DNA from: Mesorhizobium silamurunense
GTDB taxonomy: Bacteria > Pseudomonadota > Alphaproteobacteria > Rhizobiales > Rhizobiaceae
Length of the DNA stretch: 49,676 nt
Direction: 5' to 3'
NCBI RefSeq assembly: GCF_014843825.1
Contig: NZ_JHQR01000003.1
Location: 1-49,676 of the forward strand
Part shown: piece after piece, positions 35,791 through 45,483 of the stretch
How the letters are laid out: each line of letters opens with the position of its first letter
Position numbering within the stretch: the stretch's first letter is position 1
Program-made: the position numbers and the translations under genes
The notes under the pieces: generated by a model
The model's database searches: none
Seen by the model: the letters and a program-made list of their open reading frames with translations, nothing else
Told to the model about the DNA's origin: nothing

Positions 35791-38700
35791 TCAGGGGCCA
35801 TCCTTGAGTGAGCTAGCGCGACGGTTTTGAAGCCTGCTTGAACCGGCAGGCTCACCACTAGTACATGCATGTCATCGACACGGAGCGATCCACCAAAGCG
35901 GAGTTTCGCCACGTGGCCAGGCGAAATCTGACGGTCGATCTTCCTGCAGGCTTCGACTGCAACGAACTCGGGGCCGGCTGTATCTGATGTTTCAATATCG
36001 CATCCGATCATTGTTTTGGCTGTGACCGCCAGCGTTACGCTATCGCGGTGGGCGATGGTGATCGAACCCTTGCCGTCGATTCTTATCGGCCGACCGTCGG
36101 TCCGCCGATCGACGCAGCCTGAGACTTTCAGCATCGACAGGGCAGTATTCCGGCGATCCTGCCGTGAACCCAACTGATCTCTCACAACAGCGATTTTGAT
36201 GCTCTCGTCTCCAAAGGTTTCCCTGGCCACTCGCTCCAAGAACGGAGTGATCAATTGGCCTTCGCACGCAATCACATCCGATGCATCCATTTCCCCGATC
36301 GATTGAAATGCTGCCCGGGTCCAGCGTTGCACGATCTGGCCTTCCGCAGTCTCAGCTTCTATGTCGAAGACGTAGAAGCCGGGCCTTGCCTTGCGTTCCC
36401 GTGCGCGAATGATTTTCGGACAAGCGTGCGACACCAATTCGATTTGATCGATTGAGACGGGCAGGACCGTTCTGTGCGGTATGGCAGCCTGCAAGGCGTG
36501 CATGCAGGCATCTGCCAAGCCCGGATCCCAAAGGATCGTTTGGGCCGCTTCGTATGACCCAAACCATCCATCCGGTCCATTGTCCGTGAGCGTTGCTGTG
36601 ATTGATCGCGAGTTCACAGCCAGGAACCGGTCCACACGCCGGAACCGGCCAGAATGAAAGAACAGCCGGCCATATAGCGGACCGGCGTCGAAACTTTCCG
36701 CTTCAACAAGACTGTCTGACTGATACTTTGAGCCGATCGAAGTGCCTGTTCCCAACCTGAAGGTTGCACGAACAGCGGCAAACAGGAAATTGTCATCAGC
36801 TGCGAAGAGCGCCGTCTCAATTCTGCCCTCAGCCCTAACCGCTGCCAGACGTATAGTCACCCCACCGGAGTCGCCCACATGGATGGCGCGTTCGAATACG
36901 ATCCTTTCCATAGACGCCAAGCGCGCTTGCGGCGACAAGCACAAGGCTGCTTGACCTAGGGCCTCCAATGCCATGACGCCTGGGAAAACCCGGTGGCCGC
37001 CGACGATATGATCGTCAAGATAGCGATCCCGCCCTGGCAAAATTTCAGTTTCAAGCACGATCTCCTTGCCGGGGTAATGGAGTACGGGTCGATCTACAAA
37101 CCGCAGCGATGGCAGGGTCGTGGAACCCAAATCCAGGCCGTAAGGGAATCCGAAGCGGCTCGTAACTGCGACAGCCCCCGAAGCACCCGACTCAACGAGT
37201 CGATTAAACACGGTTAGAGCGTCGTCAACCGAAATTGGGTCAACACCAGCAGTGGTCAGGCGATCGATGGTGCCGAGACGCTCGCCCATTCCGACACCAC
37301 CCCATATTGACCATTCGAGCGCAAGCGCCGATCGTCCCCTTTTCGAAGATGCCCAAGCAAGAGCACGATCAGTCAGCGCGCTGTTAGCCAGGGCGTAGTG
37401 GGCTTCTCCCTCGAGCCCGATCCGGCCTATTAGCGAGCCAAACGTCACGATCCTCCGGAGGTAAGATCCGCAGCAAGACAAGGCGTTGTCAAAAGCATCG
37501 ATCTTGGGCGCCAAGCAGCGACGCGCCGTCGCCGCGTCTACATTCGAGATCCGCATCGGCTCGTTAACGGCAGCTGCGTGTACGAGAACCGACGGCGTGC
37601 CCACGGTCTTGAATACCGGAGCAAGCCTGGATCGCAACTGCACCGCATCGCACGCATCCGCACGCACGTATGTGCAGTTAATGCCTAGCCTATGGGCTCG
37701 AGCGAGAGTGTCTGAAACCTCCTTGTTCTCGGGAGCTGTTCTGCCCACGAGGATCAACGCGGCGCCTCTTTTCCCGAGTTCCAGCGAGCACTCGGCGGTG
37801 ATGCCTCGGCCGCCTCCAACGATCAGTGCAACATCGCCCACTCCGACCGCCCCGGATTCCCGGTCGGTCGCGGGTTCTAACGGAACAAACTCCGGAGTTT
37901 TCAGTGATCCGTCGGAATCGACCCGCAGCTCGGTATATCGGCCGGCACACGCTCTGAGAGCCTTTGTCAGCGTCTCGTCAGTGTGAAGTTTCTCGTTGAA
38001 ATCAACGACACGAACGGTTTGGAAGGCCCCTTCGAGCGCTAAGGACCGTGCAAAGGCCGAGATTGGCGAGCCTTTGTGAACAATGGCGAAGTGCCTGACG
38101 CCACGACGCGAAGCTTCTGCGGTCACGCTGATCAGCACCTCGGCGCATGTGCGGGAGAACGGATGCGGAAGATGCAGAAGCCAAGCTTCCGTTGAAGTTG
38201 GCAAAAGGGGACTATCGCTGGATGCCGAAAGCCGGATTGTTGACCAGGCTGCCGTATCGACATCTGATGACAACGAACCACCCACCCACCGAATTGCGTA
38301 GGTGTCTACCCAAAGACGGGCTCCCGAGATCCGATCGCCTTCACCGTTGCTTGGGCCAAACTCGCGCAGTTCATCGAGCGCGCTAGCCAGTATGCGCGGC
38401 GTTGCGTTGGCAAACTCAGTAGGAACCGCGGGCGGCCGCACCCCGAGGGCATTAGCAGCGGCGGTCACTATTCGTGAAACGGACAGCGAATTCAGATGCA
38501 ACGCTTCGAGGAACCGGTCGTCGGCGCCAACTGCTTCCTGCGGAAGCCCCGTCAGGGTCGAAATGACGGACAGAACTCTAGATAGGCTGTCCCCGGTTGC
38601 GACCACGGGTACATTGATGACAGCCATCGGATTTGTGATTGGACCTTGTGCGCCTGGCACCGCTGCCGACCCACACGGATTGGTCAGGAACGCCGAAGGC

Positions 38701-41345
38701 GCCGGATCAAATTGCCTGATTGCGCGCTCGGCGAATAGCGGAGCACAGTTGATGCAATGTCCGCGTGCATGAAGCTCCCCGAGTGTAACGAGAAGTGGAT
38801 TGATGGACTGGCCAAAAGCGTCGATAGCCAAGGCTGGGATGCCACAGTCCTCTATCAGCCTCACAAGTCCTTGTCCCGGTCCGACTTCAACTAATATGTC
38901 AGCATGGAGCCGGACCTGCTTCAATGCAGCCTCAAAGCGAACCCGGCGAACAAGCTGGTCTGTCAAGAGTGATCGCAAATTGGTTGCGTCGCCGACGATT
39001 TCACCAATGACGGTCGACACCACCGACTTCTCACAAACCTGAAGCTCTATTTCAGCAAGTGCTTCACGCCAAGGCTTCAAAGCTCCGAAAATGTCTGCGC
39101 TATGAAAGGCGTGCGAGGTCGCCAGAAGCGTGTGATCGATATGGCTACTCTCAAAGATGTGTTTGAGGCTTTCTATGGATGCGCGAGGACCGGCAATCAC
39201 CGTTTCATTTCGACCATTCTCACACGCCACAACAGCGTTCAGGACAGTTGCCGAAATCGCCTCGGCCTCGGCTGAGGGTAGCGCTACGCGCAGCATGCTC
39301 CCGCCTGCCGTGGAATGATCAGCCATTATTGCGCCGCGCTTCGCTGCAAGCTCGACGGCAGTCTGCCTCGCCATTACACCGCCCCAGGCAAGCGCGGATA
39401 TCTCGCCGAGGCTGTGACCGATGCCGATTTCGGCGACCACACTAAGTCTCTCCAATAGCGCAAGTCCAGCCATGCTCGCAGCGACTATTGTGGGCTGCGC
39501 GACCTCCGTTGCGACGGAATCCACTTGGCAACGTTGAGGAATTTGCGATCGGAAGGCATCGGCGTCAGAGAAGCACCGCGCCCAAAGTCCGCCGTCAGGT
39601 CGTGAAGGTGCTCCTTGCCCCGGGAAAGCAAAGCCTATTCGCGGGGCAGAATGGTTTTTGCCCACCAGAACGCCAGCTTCACGTATGAACGATGATCGTC
39701 CGTTTTCGAGCAACGATTTTGCATGCAGCAGCCGTTCCGCAAGTTGCTTGGTCTCAGAGGCCACAACTGCGGCCCGAATATTACCTGCCCCTGCTTTAGC
39801 TGCAGTTGCGGCAGAGGCATCCGAAAGCTCAGATATCGAAAGGGACGGTGCCCTTGCCAAAAGGACGTCGAGATCTCGAGCAACCTCATCAGGCGTGGCT
39901 CCTGAAAAGAGAAACAGCTCTGCATCGAAGGCGGCGGGAGCTCGCAGCGACACCGATGCCTTCTCGGGCTTGCCTACCTGCTCAATGACGACATGGGCAT
40001 TGATTCCACCGAACCCGAAACTCGACACGCCGGCGAGTCTTCCATCAATCCGCGTCGGAACGACGGCGGGCTGAACCCTGTTTTCCACCTCCGCAAAGGC
40101 GGGATGCGGATCGCGACACCCGACATGAGGCGGCAGCACCCCTTGGCGCAATGCTTCGATAGCCTTTGCCAGGCCCGCAAATCCGGCCGCAGCTTTCGTG
40201 TGACCTATGTTTGCCTTGATTGATCCGATGAGGAGCGGGTTCGATGTCCGGCCACGCAACGAGGCCAGAGCTCGTATTTCGGTTGGATCGCCTACAGCTG
40301 TCCCGGTGCCATGGGCTTCCACGAAGGCCAGATCCGCGGGGTCTGCGTCTGCACTTTCGTAAGCTCTCCTGTATGCAACCAGCTGTCCTGCGCTGGATGG
40401 CCGGGTCAACCCCCCTGCTCCATCCGTAGAAATTCCCCAGCCGCGAAGCACGGCCAGCCGGTCGAAACCGGCGCGGCGTGCGTCACCATCTCGCACGATT
40501 AAGGCGAACGCTCCTCCCTCTCCTGGCCAGAAGCCTGCCGAGTTAGCATCGAAAACCCGCATATCGCCTTTGGCAAGCGCACCGTTTCGCGAAAATCCGA
40601 CGAGCTCGAATGGATCAATACTGAGATCCACACCGCCAACCACAACTGCATCAACCTGATGTGACGCCAGCAGATTGGCTGCGTCCGCGACCGCAACAAG
40701 AGATGACGCGCATGCTCCGTCGACTGTGTATGCGCCACCACCCAGGTCAAAATGGTTGGCAATTCTGCCGGCGATCGTGTTCGCCAGTCCTCCGGCCAGG
40801 CTGTCTTCGTTCGGCGGCGGGAACTTTTTCCGCACCTCGGCACCAAATGCCTGCCTGAGCCTTAATCCGACAGTCGCCTCGAGGCCCTCGATCTGGACAG
40901 CGTTTGCCAACATGGCGTCGAGGAAAGGGAGCCGGTGCCTGAGCATCGCGGCCCGGCTGAATTCACCGGTCAGCGTATTTGCAACGATCACCGCCGTCCG
41001 GCTGCGATCAAGTCTGTCGAGGCCTGCCTTGCAGATCGCGTCAGCGGCAAGTTCAAGCGCCAGCCAATGAGCCATGTCGGTTGCTTCAAAGGTTGACATG
41101 GGTACGCGAAATCGAGCGCGGTCAAATTCCCAGCCTGTAAGGAGTCCCGCCATCACCGGCGCAATCGAGTCGGCTTCGCCGAGAAGGCATTCTGCATACT
41201 GTTCGAGGTTCAATCGCTCCTTAGGGATTGCCCGGAACGCTCTGCGTCCCTCCATTGCATTTTGCCACAACCCGGTCGGGCTCCCAGAATCGGGAAACCG
41301 GCAGGAGAGCGAGACGACGGCTATTCTAGTTTGCGGCTTCATCAC
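35787..41345 (-). CDS. pksE: Enediyne-type iterative polyketide synthase (PksE)
   Basis: An 1852-residue iterative synthase with the domain order unique to enediyne synthases. KS is residues 1-455 (Cys212 in DGACASS, His345 in EAHGTGT, His382 in NIGHTKAA). AT is about 565-880 (Ser645 in GHSLGE, HAFH at 745-748, which favours malonyl). The carrier domain is about 915-1000 with the phosphopantetheine Ser953 in LHLNSLS. KR is about 1170-1400 (GGGRGI, Ser1304, Tyr1317, Asn1321). DH is about 1425-1690 (His1446 in DDHIVGGHRVFPG). A C-terminal PPTase-like region has GCDIE at 1781-1785 and Glu1798/Lys1802, but only about 13 residues lie between these motifs, so it looks shortened. The product in known systems is a C15-C16 polyene. 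Confidence 0.96.
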   Translation of the reverse strand: MMKPQTRIAVVSLSCRFPDSGSPTGLWQNAMEGRRAFRAIPKERLNLEQYAECLLGEADSIAPVMAGLLTGWEFDRARFRVPMSTFEATDMAHWLALELAADAICKAGLDRLDRSRTAVIVANTLTGEFSRAAMLRHRLPFLDAMLANAVQIEGLEATVGLRLRQAFGAEVRKKFPPPNEDSLAGGLANTIAGRIANHFDLGGGAYTVDGACASSLVAVADAANLLASHQVDAVVVGGVDLSIDPFELVGFSRNGALAKGDMRVFDANSAGFWPGEGGAFALIVRDGDARRAGFDRLAVLRGWGISTDGAGGLTRPSSAGQLVAYRRAYESADADPADLAFVEAHGTGTAVGDPTEIRALASLRGRTSNPLLIGSIKANIGHTKAAAGFAGLAKAIEALRQGVLPPHVGCRDPHPAFAEVENRVQPAVVPTRIDGRLAGVSSFGFGGINAHVVIEQVGKPEKASVSLRAPAAFDAELFLFSGATPDEVARDLDVLLARAPSLSISELSDASAATAAKAGAGNIRAAVVASETKQLAERLLHAKSLLENGRSSFIREAGVLVGKNHSAPRIGFAFPGQGAPSRPDGGLWARCFSDADAFRSQIPQRCQVDSVATEVAQPTIVAASMAGLALLERLSVVAEIGIGHSLGEISALAWGGVMARQTAVELAAKRGAIMADHSTAGGSMLRVALPSAEAEAISATVLNAVVACENGRNETVIAGPRASIESLKHIFESSHIDHTLLATSHAFHSADIFGALKPWREALAEIELQVCEKSVVSTVIGEIVGDATNLRSLLTDQLVRRVRFEAALKQVRLHADILVEVGPGQGLVRLIEDCGIPALAIDAFGQSINPLLVTLGELHARGHCINCAPLFAERAIRQFDPAPSAFLTNPCGSAAVPGAQGPITNPMAVINVPVVATGDSLSRVLSVISTLTGLPQEAVGADDRFLEALHLNSLSVSRIVTAAANALGVRPPAVPTEFANATPRILASALDELREFGPSNGEGDRISGARLWVDTYAIRWVGGSLSSDVDTAAWSTIRLSASSDSPLLPTSTEAWLLHLPHPFSRTCAEVLISVTAEASRRGVRHFAIVHKGSPISAFARSLALEGAFQTVRVVDFNEKLHTDETLTKALRACAGRYTELRVDSDGSLKTPEFVPLEPATDRESGAVGVGDVALIVGGGRGITAECSLELGKRGAALILVGRTAPENKEVSDTLARAHRLGINCTYVRADACDAVQLRSRLAPVFKTVGTPSVLVHAAAVNEPMRISNVDAATARRCLAPKIDAFDNALSCCGSYLRRIVTFGSLIGRIGLEGEAHYALANSALTDRALAWASSKRGRSALALEWSIWGGVGMGERLGTIDRLTTAGVDPISVDDALTVFNRLVESGASGAVAVTSRFGFPYGLDLGSTTLPSLRFVDRPVLHYPGKEIVLETEILPGRDRYLDDHIVGGHRVFPGVMALEALGQAALCLSPQARLASMERIVFERAIHVGDSGGVTIRLAAVRAEGRIETALFAADDNFLFAAVRATFRLGTGTSIGSKYQSDSLVEAESFDAGPLYGRLFFHSGRFRRVDRFLAVNSRSITATLTDNGPDGWFGSYEAAQTILWDPGLADACMHALQAAIPHRTVLPVSIDQIELVSHACPKIIRARERKARPGFYVFDIEAETAEGQIVQRWTRAAFQSIGEMDASDVIACEGQLITPFLERVARETFGDESIKIAVVRDQLGSRQDRRNTALSMLKVSGCVDRRTDGRPIRIDGKGSITIAHRDSVTLAVTAKTMIGCDIETSDTAGPEFVAVEACRKIDRQISPGHVAKLRFGGSLRVDDMHVLVVSLPVQAGFKTVALAHSRMAPE

Positions 41346-42334
41346 TCACCCGGGGAGAGAGCAGCGGACCTTCGGTTCTGACCGGCAGACCGTACCCTGA
41401 GGCCAGCATTGGCAATTGCAAGCAACGCTCCCCGTCCGGCAGTCACTACAGTGAGCGCAAAGAACAGGCCGAAAACCACGTGGAGTTCCATGAAGACGGC
41501 GTAGGCAAGGGCGACCGCAACAGCGAAAGCAATCTGCCCGCGCGTTCTGGCAGGGGTCGTTGCCGGGTCGGTGATCATGTAGAAAGTGAACAGTATGAAG
41601 GCAAAGCCCGTCATCGGCACAAGGCCGGATGTAATCGGTGTTCCGTTTATGGCTGCACGAATGATCGCCTGCGCAGCGAACGCCGTCACCCAGGTGAGGA
41701 TTAACGGGATCCTGCCCGTTGCTTTCCTGTTGAGGTAACTTCCGGTTCCAACGATAACAAGCGGCAGAAGCCAGTCCACGAAACCCCACGTATTCTCGGA
41801 AAACTGGTATGGCGGTGCAATTCCCACTGCGGGGAACAACAGCAGCGTTACGGTGATGCCGAAATTCGAAGGGTTGAGGAAGTGTCTCGAAACCGGTTTG
41901 CCGTCCTTATCCTGCCCCTGAGCTACCCGAAATACATATTTTGATCCCACCGCAACGCTCGCCGCAAAAGCAACGGCAGCCAGATTATCAGCTGAATACA
42001 ATAGCATGCCAACTGCAAGTCCGCTGATGTGAGCTGGTAGCAGAAACCTGACCAGATCCAGGAATTCGCCTGCGTAGCGAGGTTTGCGACCGGCAGCGCG
42101 CGCTTCCAATGTTTCGCCGATCAGATCTACTGAATAGGTTATCCCCACCGCGACAAAGGGGGTGATCCACGACTGCTCAAACCCAAGGAAGGCGTGGCCG
42201 ACAATGTTCAGGACAGTGATCGCGAAAGCAAAGCGGGACAGCCCACCCAGACGCTTCTCGGAATACCAGCGTTCCGCAACAGCTTCGAAGCGGTCAACGC
42301 GACGACCAGTCAGTGGCGTTGTTGCGGTCGACAT
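41342..42334 (-). CDS. unbU: Enediyne cassette membrane protein (UnbU/E5)
   Basis: A 330-residue integral membrane protein with about eight hydrophobic segments, matching UnbU/E5 of enediyne clusters in length and sequence. It has RFAFAITVLNIVGHAFLGFE, GSKYVFRVAQGQDKDGKPVS, RHFLNPSNFGITVTLLLFPA and FAFILFTFYMITDPATTPAR. E5 proteins are conserved in all warhead cassettes, but their reaction is unknown; the HFLNPSNFG and TDPATTP motifs resemble RnfD/NqrB flavin-carrying subunits. The start at 42334 overlaps the unbV stop by one base (TGATG); a longer frame would run through unbV. Confidence 0.92.
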   Translation of the reverse strand: MSTATTPLTGRRVDRFEAVAERWYSEKRLGGLSRFAFAITVLNIVGHAFLGFEQSWITPFVAVGITYSVDLIGETLEARAAGRKPRYAGEFLDLVRFLLPAHISGLAVGMLLYSADNLAAVAFAASVAVGSKYVFRVAQGQDKDGKPVSRHFLNPSNFGITVTLLLFPAVGIAPPYQFSENTWGFVDWLLPLVIVGTGSYLNRKATGRIPLILTWVTAFAAQAIIRAAINGTPITSGLVPMTGFAFILFTFYMITDPATTPARTRGQIAFAVAVALAYAVFMELHVVFGLFFALTVVTAGRGALLAIANAGLRVRSAGQNRRSAALSPGE

Positions 42335-44286
42335 CAGCCACCTCCATTCCGGGAGTTGTCCTGCGGGGCAGCGGCCAGCGCATCGCCGAGTACCAGCCGA
42401 TGCCGCCCGGGCGTCAGCTTCATCGTCATGGTCTGCTGGCCAGCAGGGGCGCGCCATCTGAATTGCACATCGAACCGGGCGTCGGAGGCCACCTTGCCAA
42501 GGCCGATGTGGATTTCTGGCGCACGCTTTCCGGCATGGCCGGATCCACCATCCACGACCGAAGTGACGATACGTCCATCCGGAAGAACGACGCGCGCTTC
42601 GGCACCGATCGCGGGTCTTGTACCCCCGACGGCTCCTGCTACCCTGAGATCAACAACGATCGATTGTCCGACATCCGTTGACACGTTTCTCAGAAAGACA
42701 GAAGGACTCCATTGCCGTGCAATAGCGACGGAGAGCCGACCATCGCCGTAGACGTCGCCGGTCGCGATCCCGCGCGAAACAGTTTCGGAGTCCAGCCCGA
42801 GAGACTTCCAGACGTCTGCATACCTGCCGTCGCCCATCGGGAGGAAAAGCCGATCATGATCCCGTCCGGAAAGTTCATCCCCCTGGGAAAAACAGGGCCA
42901 TGCGGCGGGATACTGCAGAAGCTCGTCATTGCCCATGGCAAGCTCCTGAAGTACGGGCCATCGGTTCGTTGTCCCCTTGATGAAGCCAATTGCCTGAAGG
43001 ATCGCCGGCCGCCCCGAATTCAGCAGGTCCGCAAACTTGATGTCCCAGCCCCAGCCGCTGATCCAGGTCCCGTATTCCGTGCTCCGGTCGACGTAGGGCG
43101 CTACACCTCTGAGCCATGCTGTGTCGTCACCATTGTTGACGAACAGGAAATTGCTCTCGAGAAGCGCGTATGGAGACGCGATGTTGCTTACTGCAAGCGC
43201 CGAGCGGCCGTCGCCGACCAGATCTCCAAAATCGGCGCCCATCCCTTTGAAAGAATCCTGGCCAAGAACTTTGGAGCGCGGAACGCCGAGAGTTCTGGTC
43301 CCTTTGACCAGTTCGAAATGCGGTTCGCCAGGAGTTGACCGGTTCAGGAGAAGCCGGTCATTGCCAAAATCGTTGGCAACATAGATCTCGGGCAGGCTGC
43401 GAAACTTCTGCATGTCGCCTGAAAGCGACGCGTCATCCAGATCGCGCGCGGCAAGTGCCAATGTCCACCCGTCTGCCATCTCGTCGGTGAATGCCGCGCT
43501 TGCGTCGCGGAAAGCTACGGACGTGCTGGTGGCACCCTGCCATAGAAACAGCCGGTTTCTCCCGCCGTTTTCTGCACGTGACATGGAGTGCTGCATGGCA
43601 ACCGGCTTGTCCGACCGGGGATCGAGCACCCGATCGCCGTCGCGAAAGTAGTTCCCGACAACAAGGTCCGGATGGCCGTCACCATCAACGTCGGCAAGAA
43701 TGGCTGCATTCGTGTTCCATATCTCCGGAGCATCAATCAGCTCGACGGGCGTGAACCCTCCCGCATCGAGATCCGGGCGCTCGTTGCGAAGGAAAATCAC
43801 CGGCGTTCTGCCCCAGTAGTAGACGATGAGGTCCATCCGACCGTCTTCGTTGGCATCCGCCGGAAGACAGCCCATCGGGGCAATTGTTCGGATATCGAAG
43901 CCTCTGTCGGGAGGCTCCAGGGCAAATGGTACGAAACGGTCGCCAGTTTGCGGAGCAGGCATCACCGTAACGCTGTCGTTGCGAGGATCGACAAGGCATA
44001 TGTCATCCGGCAATCCTCGTCCCTGTATATCTGCAAGGGCGATTCCTGAACCTACTGACGAGATCCACGCGTCGATGCGCCTGAGCGAAGGATTGACATC
44101 ACGAATTGTGCGGTAAGGTCGTCCCGTGTCCGCTGGCTGGAGATAGGTCGGCAACAATCGTAACGGTGCGGCCAGCTCGGCCGATGCTTCTGCCGTCAGC
44201 TGACGTGGAGACGCTGCCAGATAGAGCGCCACAGCTATCGACACAGTCACGATTTTCGCTGCATGTCGCAGAAGAAGGCTTGTCAT
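42334..44286 (-). CDS. unbV: Enediyne cassette FG-GAP/UnbV protein (UnbV/E4)
   Basis: A 650-residue exported protein, the length expected of UnbV/E4. A signal peptide or anchor occupies the first 33 or so residues (KIVTVSIAVALYLAASPRQL). FG-GAP/VCBS calcium-type repeats follow: ADANEDGRMDLIVYYWG, ADVDGDGHPDLVVGNYFRDG, GDVYGDGRLSVAIARQW. The C-terminus has the ASPIC/UnbV domain (DLRVAGAVGGTRPAIGAEAR, RIVTSVVDGGSGHAGKRAPE). Its function in enediyne formation is unknown. It overlaps unbL by four bases upstream and unbU by one base downstream. Confidence 0.94.
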   Translation of the reverse strand: MTSLLLRHAAKIVTVSIAVALYLAASPRQLTAEASAELAAPLRLLPTYLQPADTGRPYRTIRDVNPSLRRIDAWISSVGSGIALADIQGRGLPDDICLVDPRNDSVTVMPAPQTGDRFVPFALEPPDRGFDIRTIAPMGCLPADANEDGRMDLIVYYWGRTPVIFLRNERPDLDAGGFTPVELIDAPEIWNTNAAILADVDGDGHPDLVVGNYFRDGDRVLDPRSDKPVAMQHSMSRAENGGRNRLFLWQGATSTSVAFRDASAAFTDEMADGWTLALAARDLDDASLSGDMQKFRSLPEIYVANDFGNDRLLLNRSTPGEPHFELVKGTRTLGVPRSKVLGQDSFKGMGADFGDLVGDGRSALAVSNIASPYALLESNFLFVNNGDDTAWLRGVAPYVDRSTEYGTWISGWGWDIKFADLLNSGRPAILQAIGFIKGTTNRWPVLQELAMGNDELLQYPAAWPCFSQGDELSGRDHDRLFLPMGDGRYADVWKSLGLDSETVSRGIATGDVYGDGRLSVAIARQWSPSVFLRNVSTDVGQSIVVDLRVAGAVGGTRPAIGAEARVVLPDGRIVTSVVDGGSGHAGKRAPEIHIGLGKVASDARFDVQFRWRAPAGQQTMTMKLTPGRHRLVLGDALAAAPQDNSRNGGG

Positions 44287-45272
44287 TCGGCAGCCTCCAG
44301 TCGACAGACGGTCAACGACGAGGATGCCCGCTCTCGCCAGACCTCATAGTCAGGAACATCAGGATCGACCGCGGAGAGATCCTCTCGGGCTGTCCGAACC
44401 AGCTTGGACAGCTCGAGCGCCGACATGTCGCAAACTGTCCGAGCGGCAAGGTCGGCCGCTGCAGATGGCACGCCGGCGCGCGCGCGCGCCTCGCAGGCGA
44501 ATGCGATACCTTGCGCGAAATGCCGCCCGTTTAGCTGTGCTGCAGTCAGGGCGATCCTGAAATCGGACCGGTCCGCGCAACCCGCATAGGCCATGGCGAG
44601 ACCAAGACCGGCCCAAAGGTCGCCTTGCCGGGTTGACGGAAATCGCCGGATTGTGTGAACGGCATCTTCAACGGAGCCGCCGCGGACGAACCATAGCGCG
44701 CGTCCCAAGCCCTGGTCATACGCGTGCGCCGCATAGCCACTGTCGACCCTGCGCCAGAATGACAGGACGCGACGTGGCTTGAAGTACGTATCGTGAAAAC
44801 CCATCCCGTCGAAAGCAAGCCAGCGCAGCAGCGGGTCAAGTGCTTTCAGTACCGGTGCCCTTCGCCAGGGCAGCCTTGCCATAGCCCATCCGCATCCGAC
44901 GTGGGCCAGATAAGTGAAATCAGGAGCAAACTCGGCCAGCAATTCTGGGAGAACTGGCCGTCGTAAGGAGAATGCGTCATGGACCGCCACGCCCATGGCG
45001 CTGCCTTCAACAGCGAATCCGCGTAAGAAAGGGTCAACGTCCTTGCTGGCCAGGCGCACCTCGGCAGCGTCCCTGGCAAGGAGTCCCTTGTTGTAGCCTT
45101 GGATGAAGGCCTCGCCGATCATTTCGAGCTGTGCTCTTCGTTCCTTCGATGACGAAGCGAAACCACGTCGTTCGAAGCTTGCTTCAACAGGAGACAGAAT
45201 AAATGGCCGCCACAGCATCTTTGGCGGCGACAGGACCGGAGGATCAAACGGGTCGAACGGAAGGGGGATCAC
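44283..45272 (-). CDS. unbL: Enediyne cassette DUF1702 protein (UnbL/E3)
   Basis: A 329-residue protein of the DUF1702 family, the UnbL/E3 member of enediyne cassettes. Family marks are RRGFASSSKERRAQLEMIGE, AFIQGYNKGLLARD, GWAMARLPWRRAPVLKALDP, LLRWLAFDGMGFHDTYF and the FVRGGSVEDAVHTIRRFP segment. It is probably soluble; its reaction is not known. The GTG start at 45272 is preceded by AGGGAATGAC and follows the stop of the small 69-residue gene by one base. It opens the coupled unbL-unbV-unbU-pksE-tebC series. Confidence 0.93.
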   Translation of the reverse strand: MIPLPFDPFDPPVLSPPKMLWRPFILSPVEASFERRGFASSSKERRAQLEMIGEAFIQGYNKGLLARDAAEVRLASKDVDPFLRGFAVEGSAMGVAVHDAFSLRRPVLPELLAEFAPDFTYLAHVGCGWAMARLPWRRAPVLKALDPLLRWLAFDGMGFHDTYFKPRRVLSFWRRVDSGYAAHAYDQGLGRALWFVRGGSVEDAVHTIRRFPSTRQGDLWAGLGLAMAYAGCADRSDFRIALTAAQLNGRHFAQGIAFACEARARAGVPSAAADLAARTVCDMSALELSKLVRTAREDLSAVDPDVPDYEVWRERASSSLTVCRLEAAE

Positions 45273-45273
45273 G

Positions 45274-45483
45274 TCATTCCCTCATGATCGATTTTCTCAG
45301 TTGCTCAGCGATGACCTTGCATGCTGCCGCCAGGCCCGAAACCTTGAATGGCCTGTCAGAATGCCTGCTTGCGCCCAGTTCCTTGACCTCTCCGCGCCAG
45401 GTTGCCGGCTGACTTCCCGGATCTCCCCAGAAACGGAGCACAAACACCTTGTCCGGCTCGCCTGACCTGGCCTTTTCTTTCAC
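45274..45483 (-). CDS. Small hypothetical protein heading the enediyne operon
   Basis: A 69-residue soluble protein that I do not recognise. It contains KVFVLRFWGDPGSQPATWRG, then a VKELGASRHSDRPFKVSGLA stretch and AACKVIAEQLRKSIM, consistent with a small alpha/beta fold. The GTG at 45483 sits about eight bases after an AAGGAG site; the TTG at 45489 is possible but too close. One base separates it from unbL, so it is the first gene of the enediyne operon. Between it and the membrane-protein gene, the operon promoter and SARP-type heptamers lie at 45579-45607. Confidence 0.75.
   Translation of the reverse strand: MKEKARSGEPDKVFVLRFWGDPGSQPATWRGEVKELGASRHSDRPFKVSGLAAACKVIAEQLRKSIMRE

Noticed and set aside
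35787..41345. PksE as a polyunsaturated fatty acid synthase or ordinary type I modular synthase
   Set aside because: The single carrier domain, the KS-AT-ACP-KR-DH-PPTase order, the length and the flanking unbL, unbV, unbU and tebC genes fit enediyne synthases and not the other classes.
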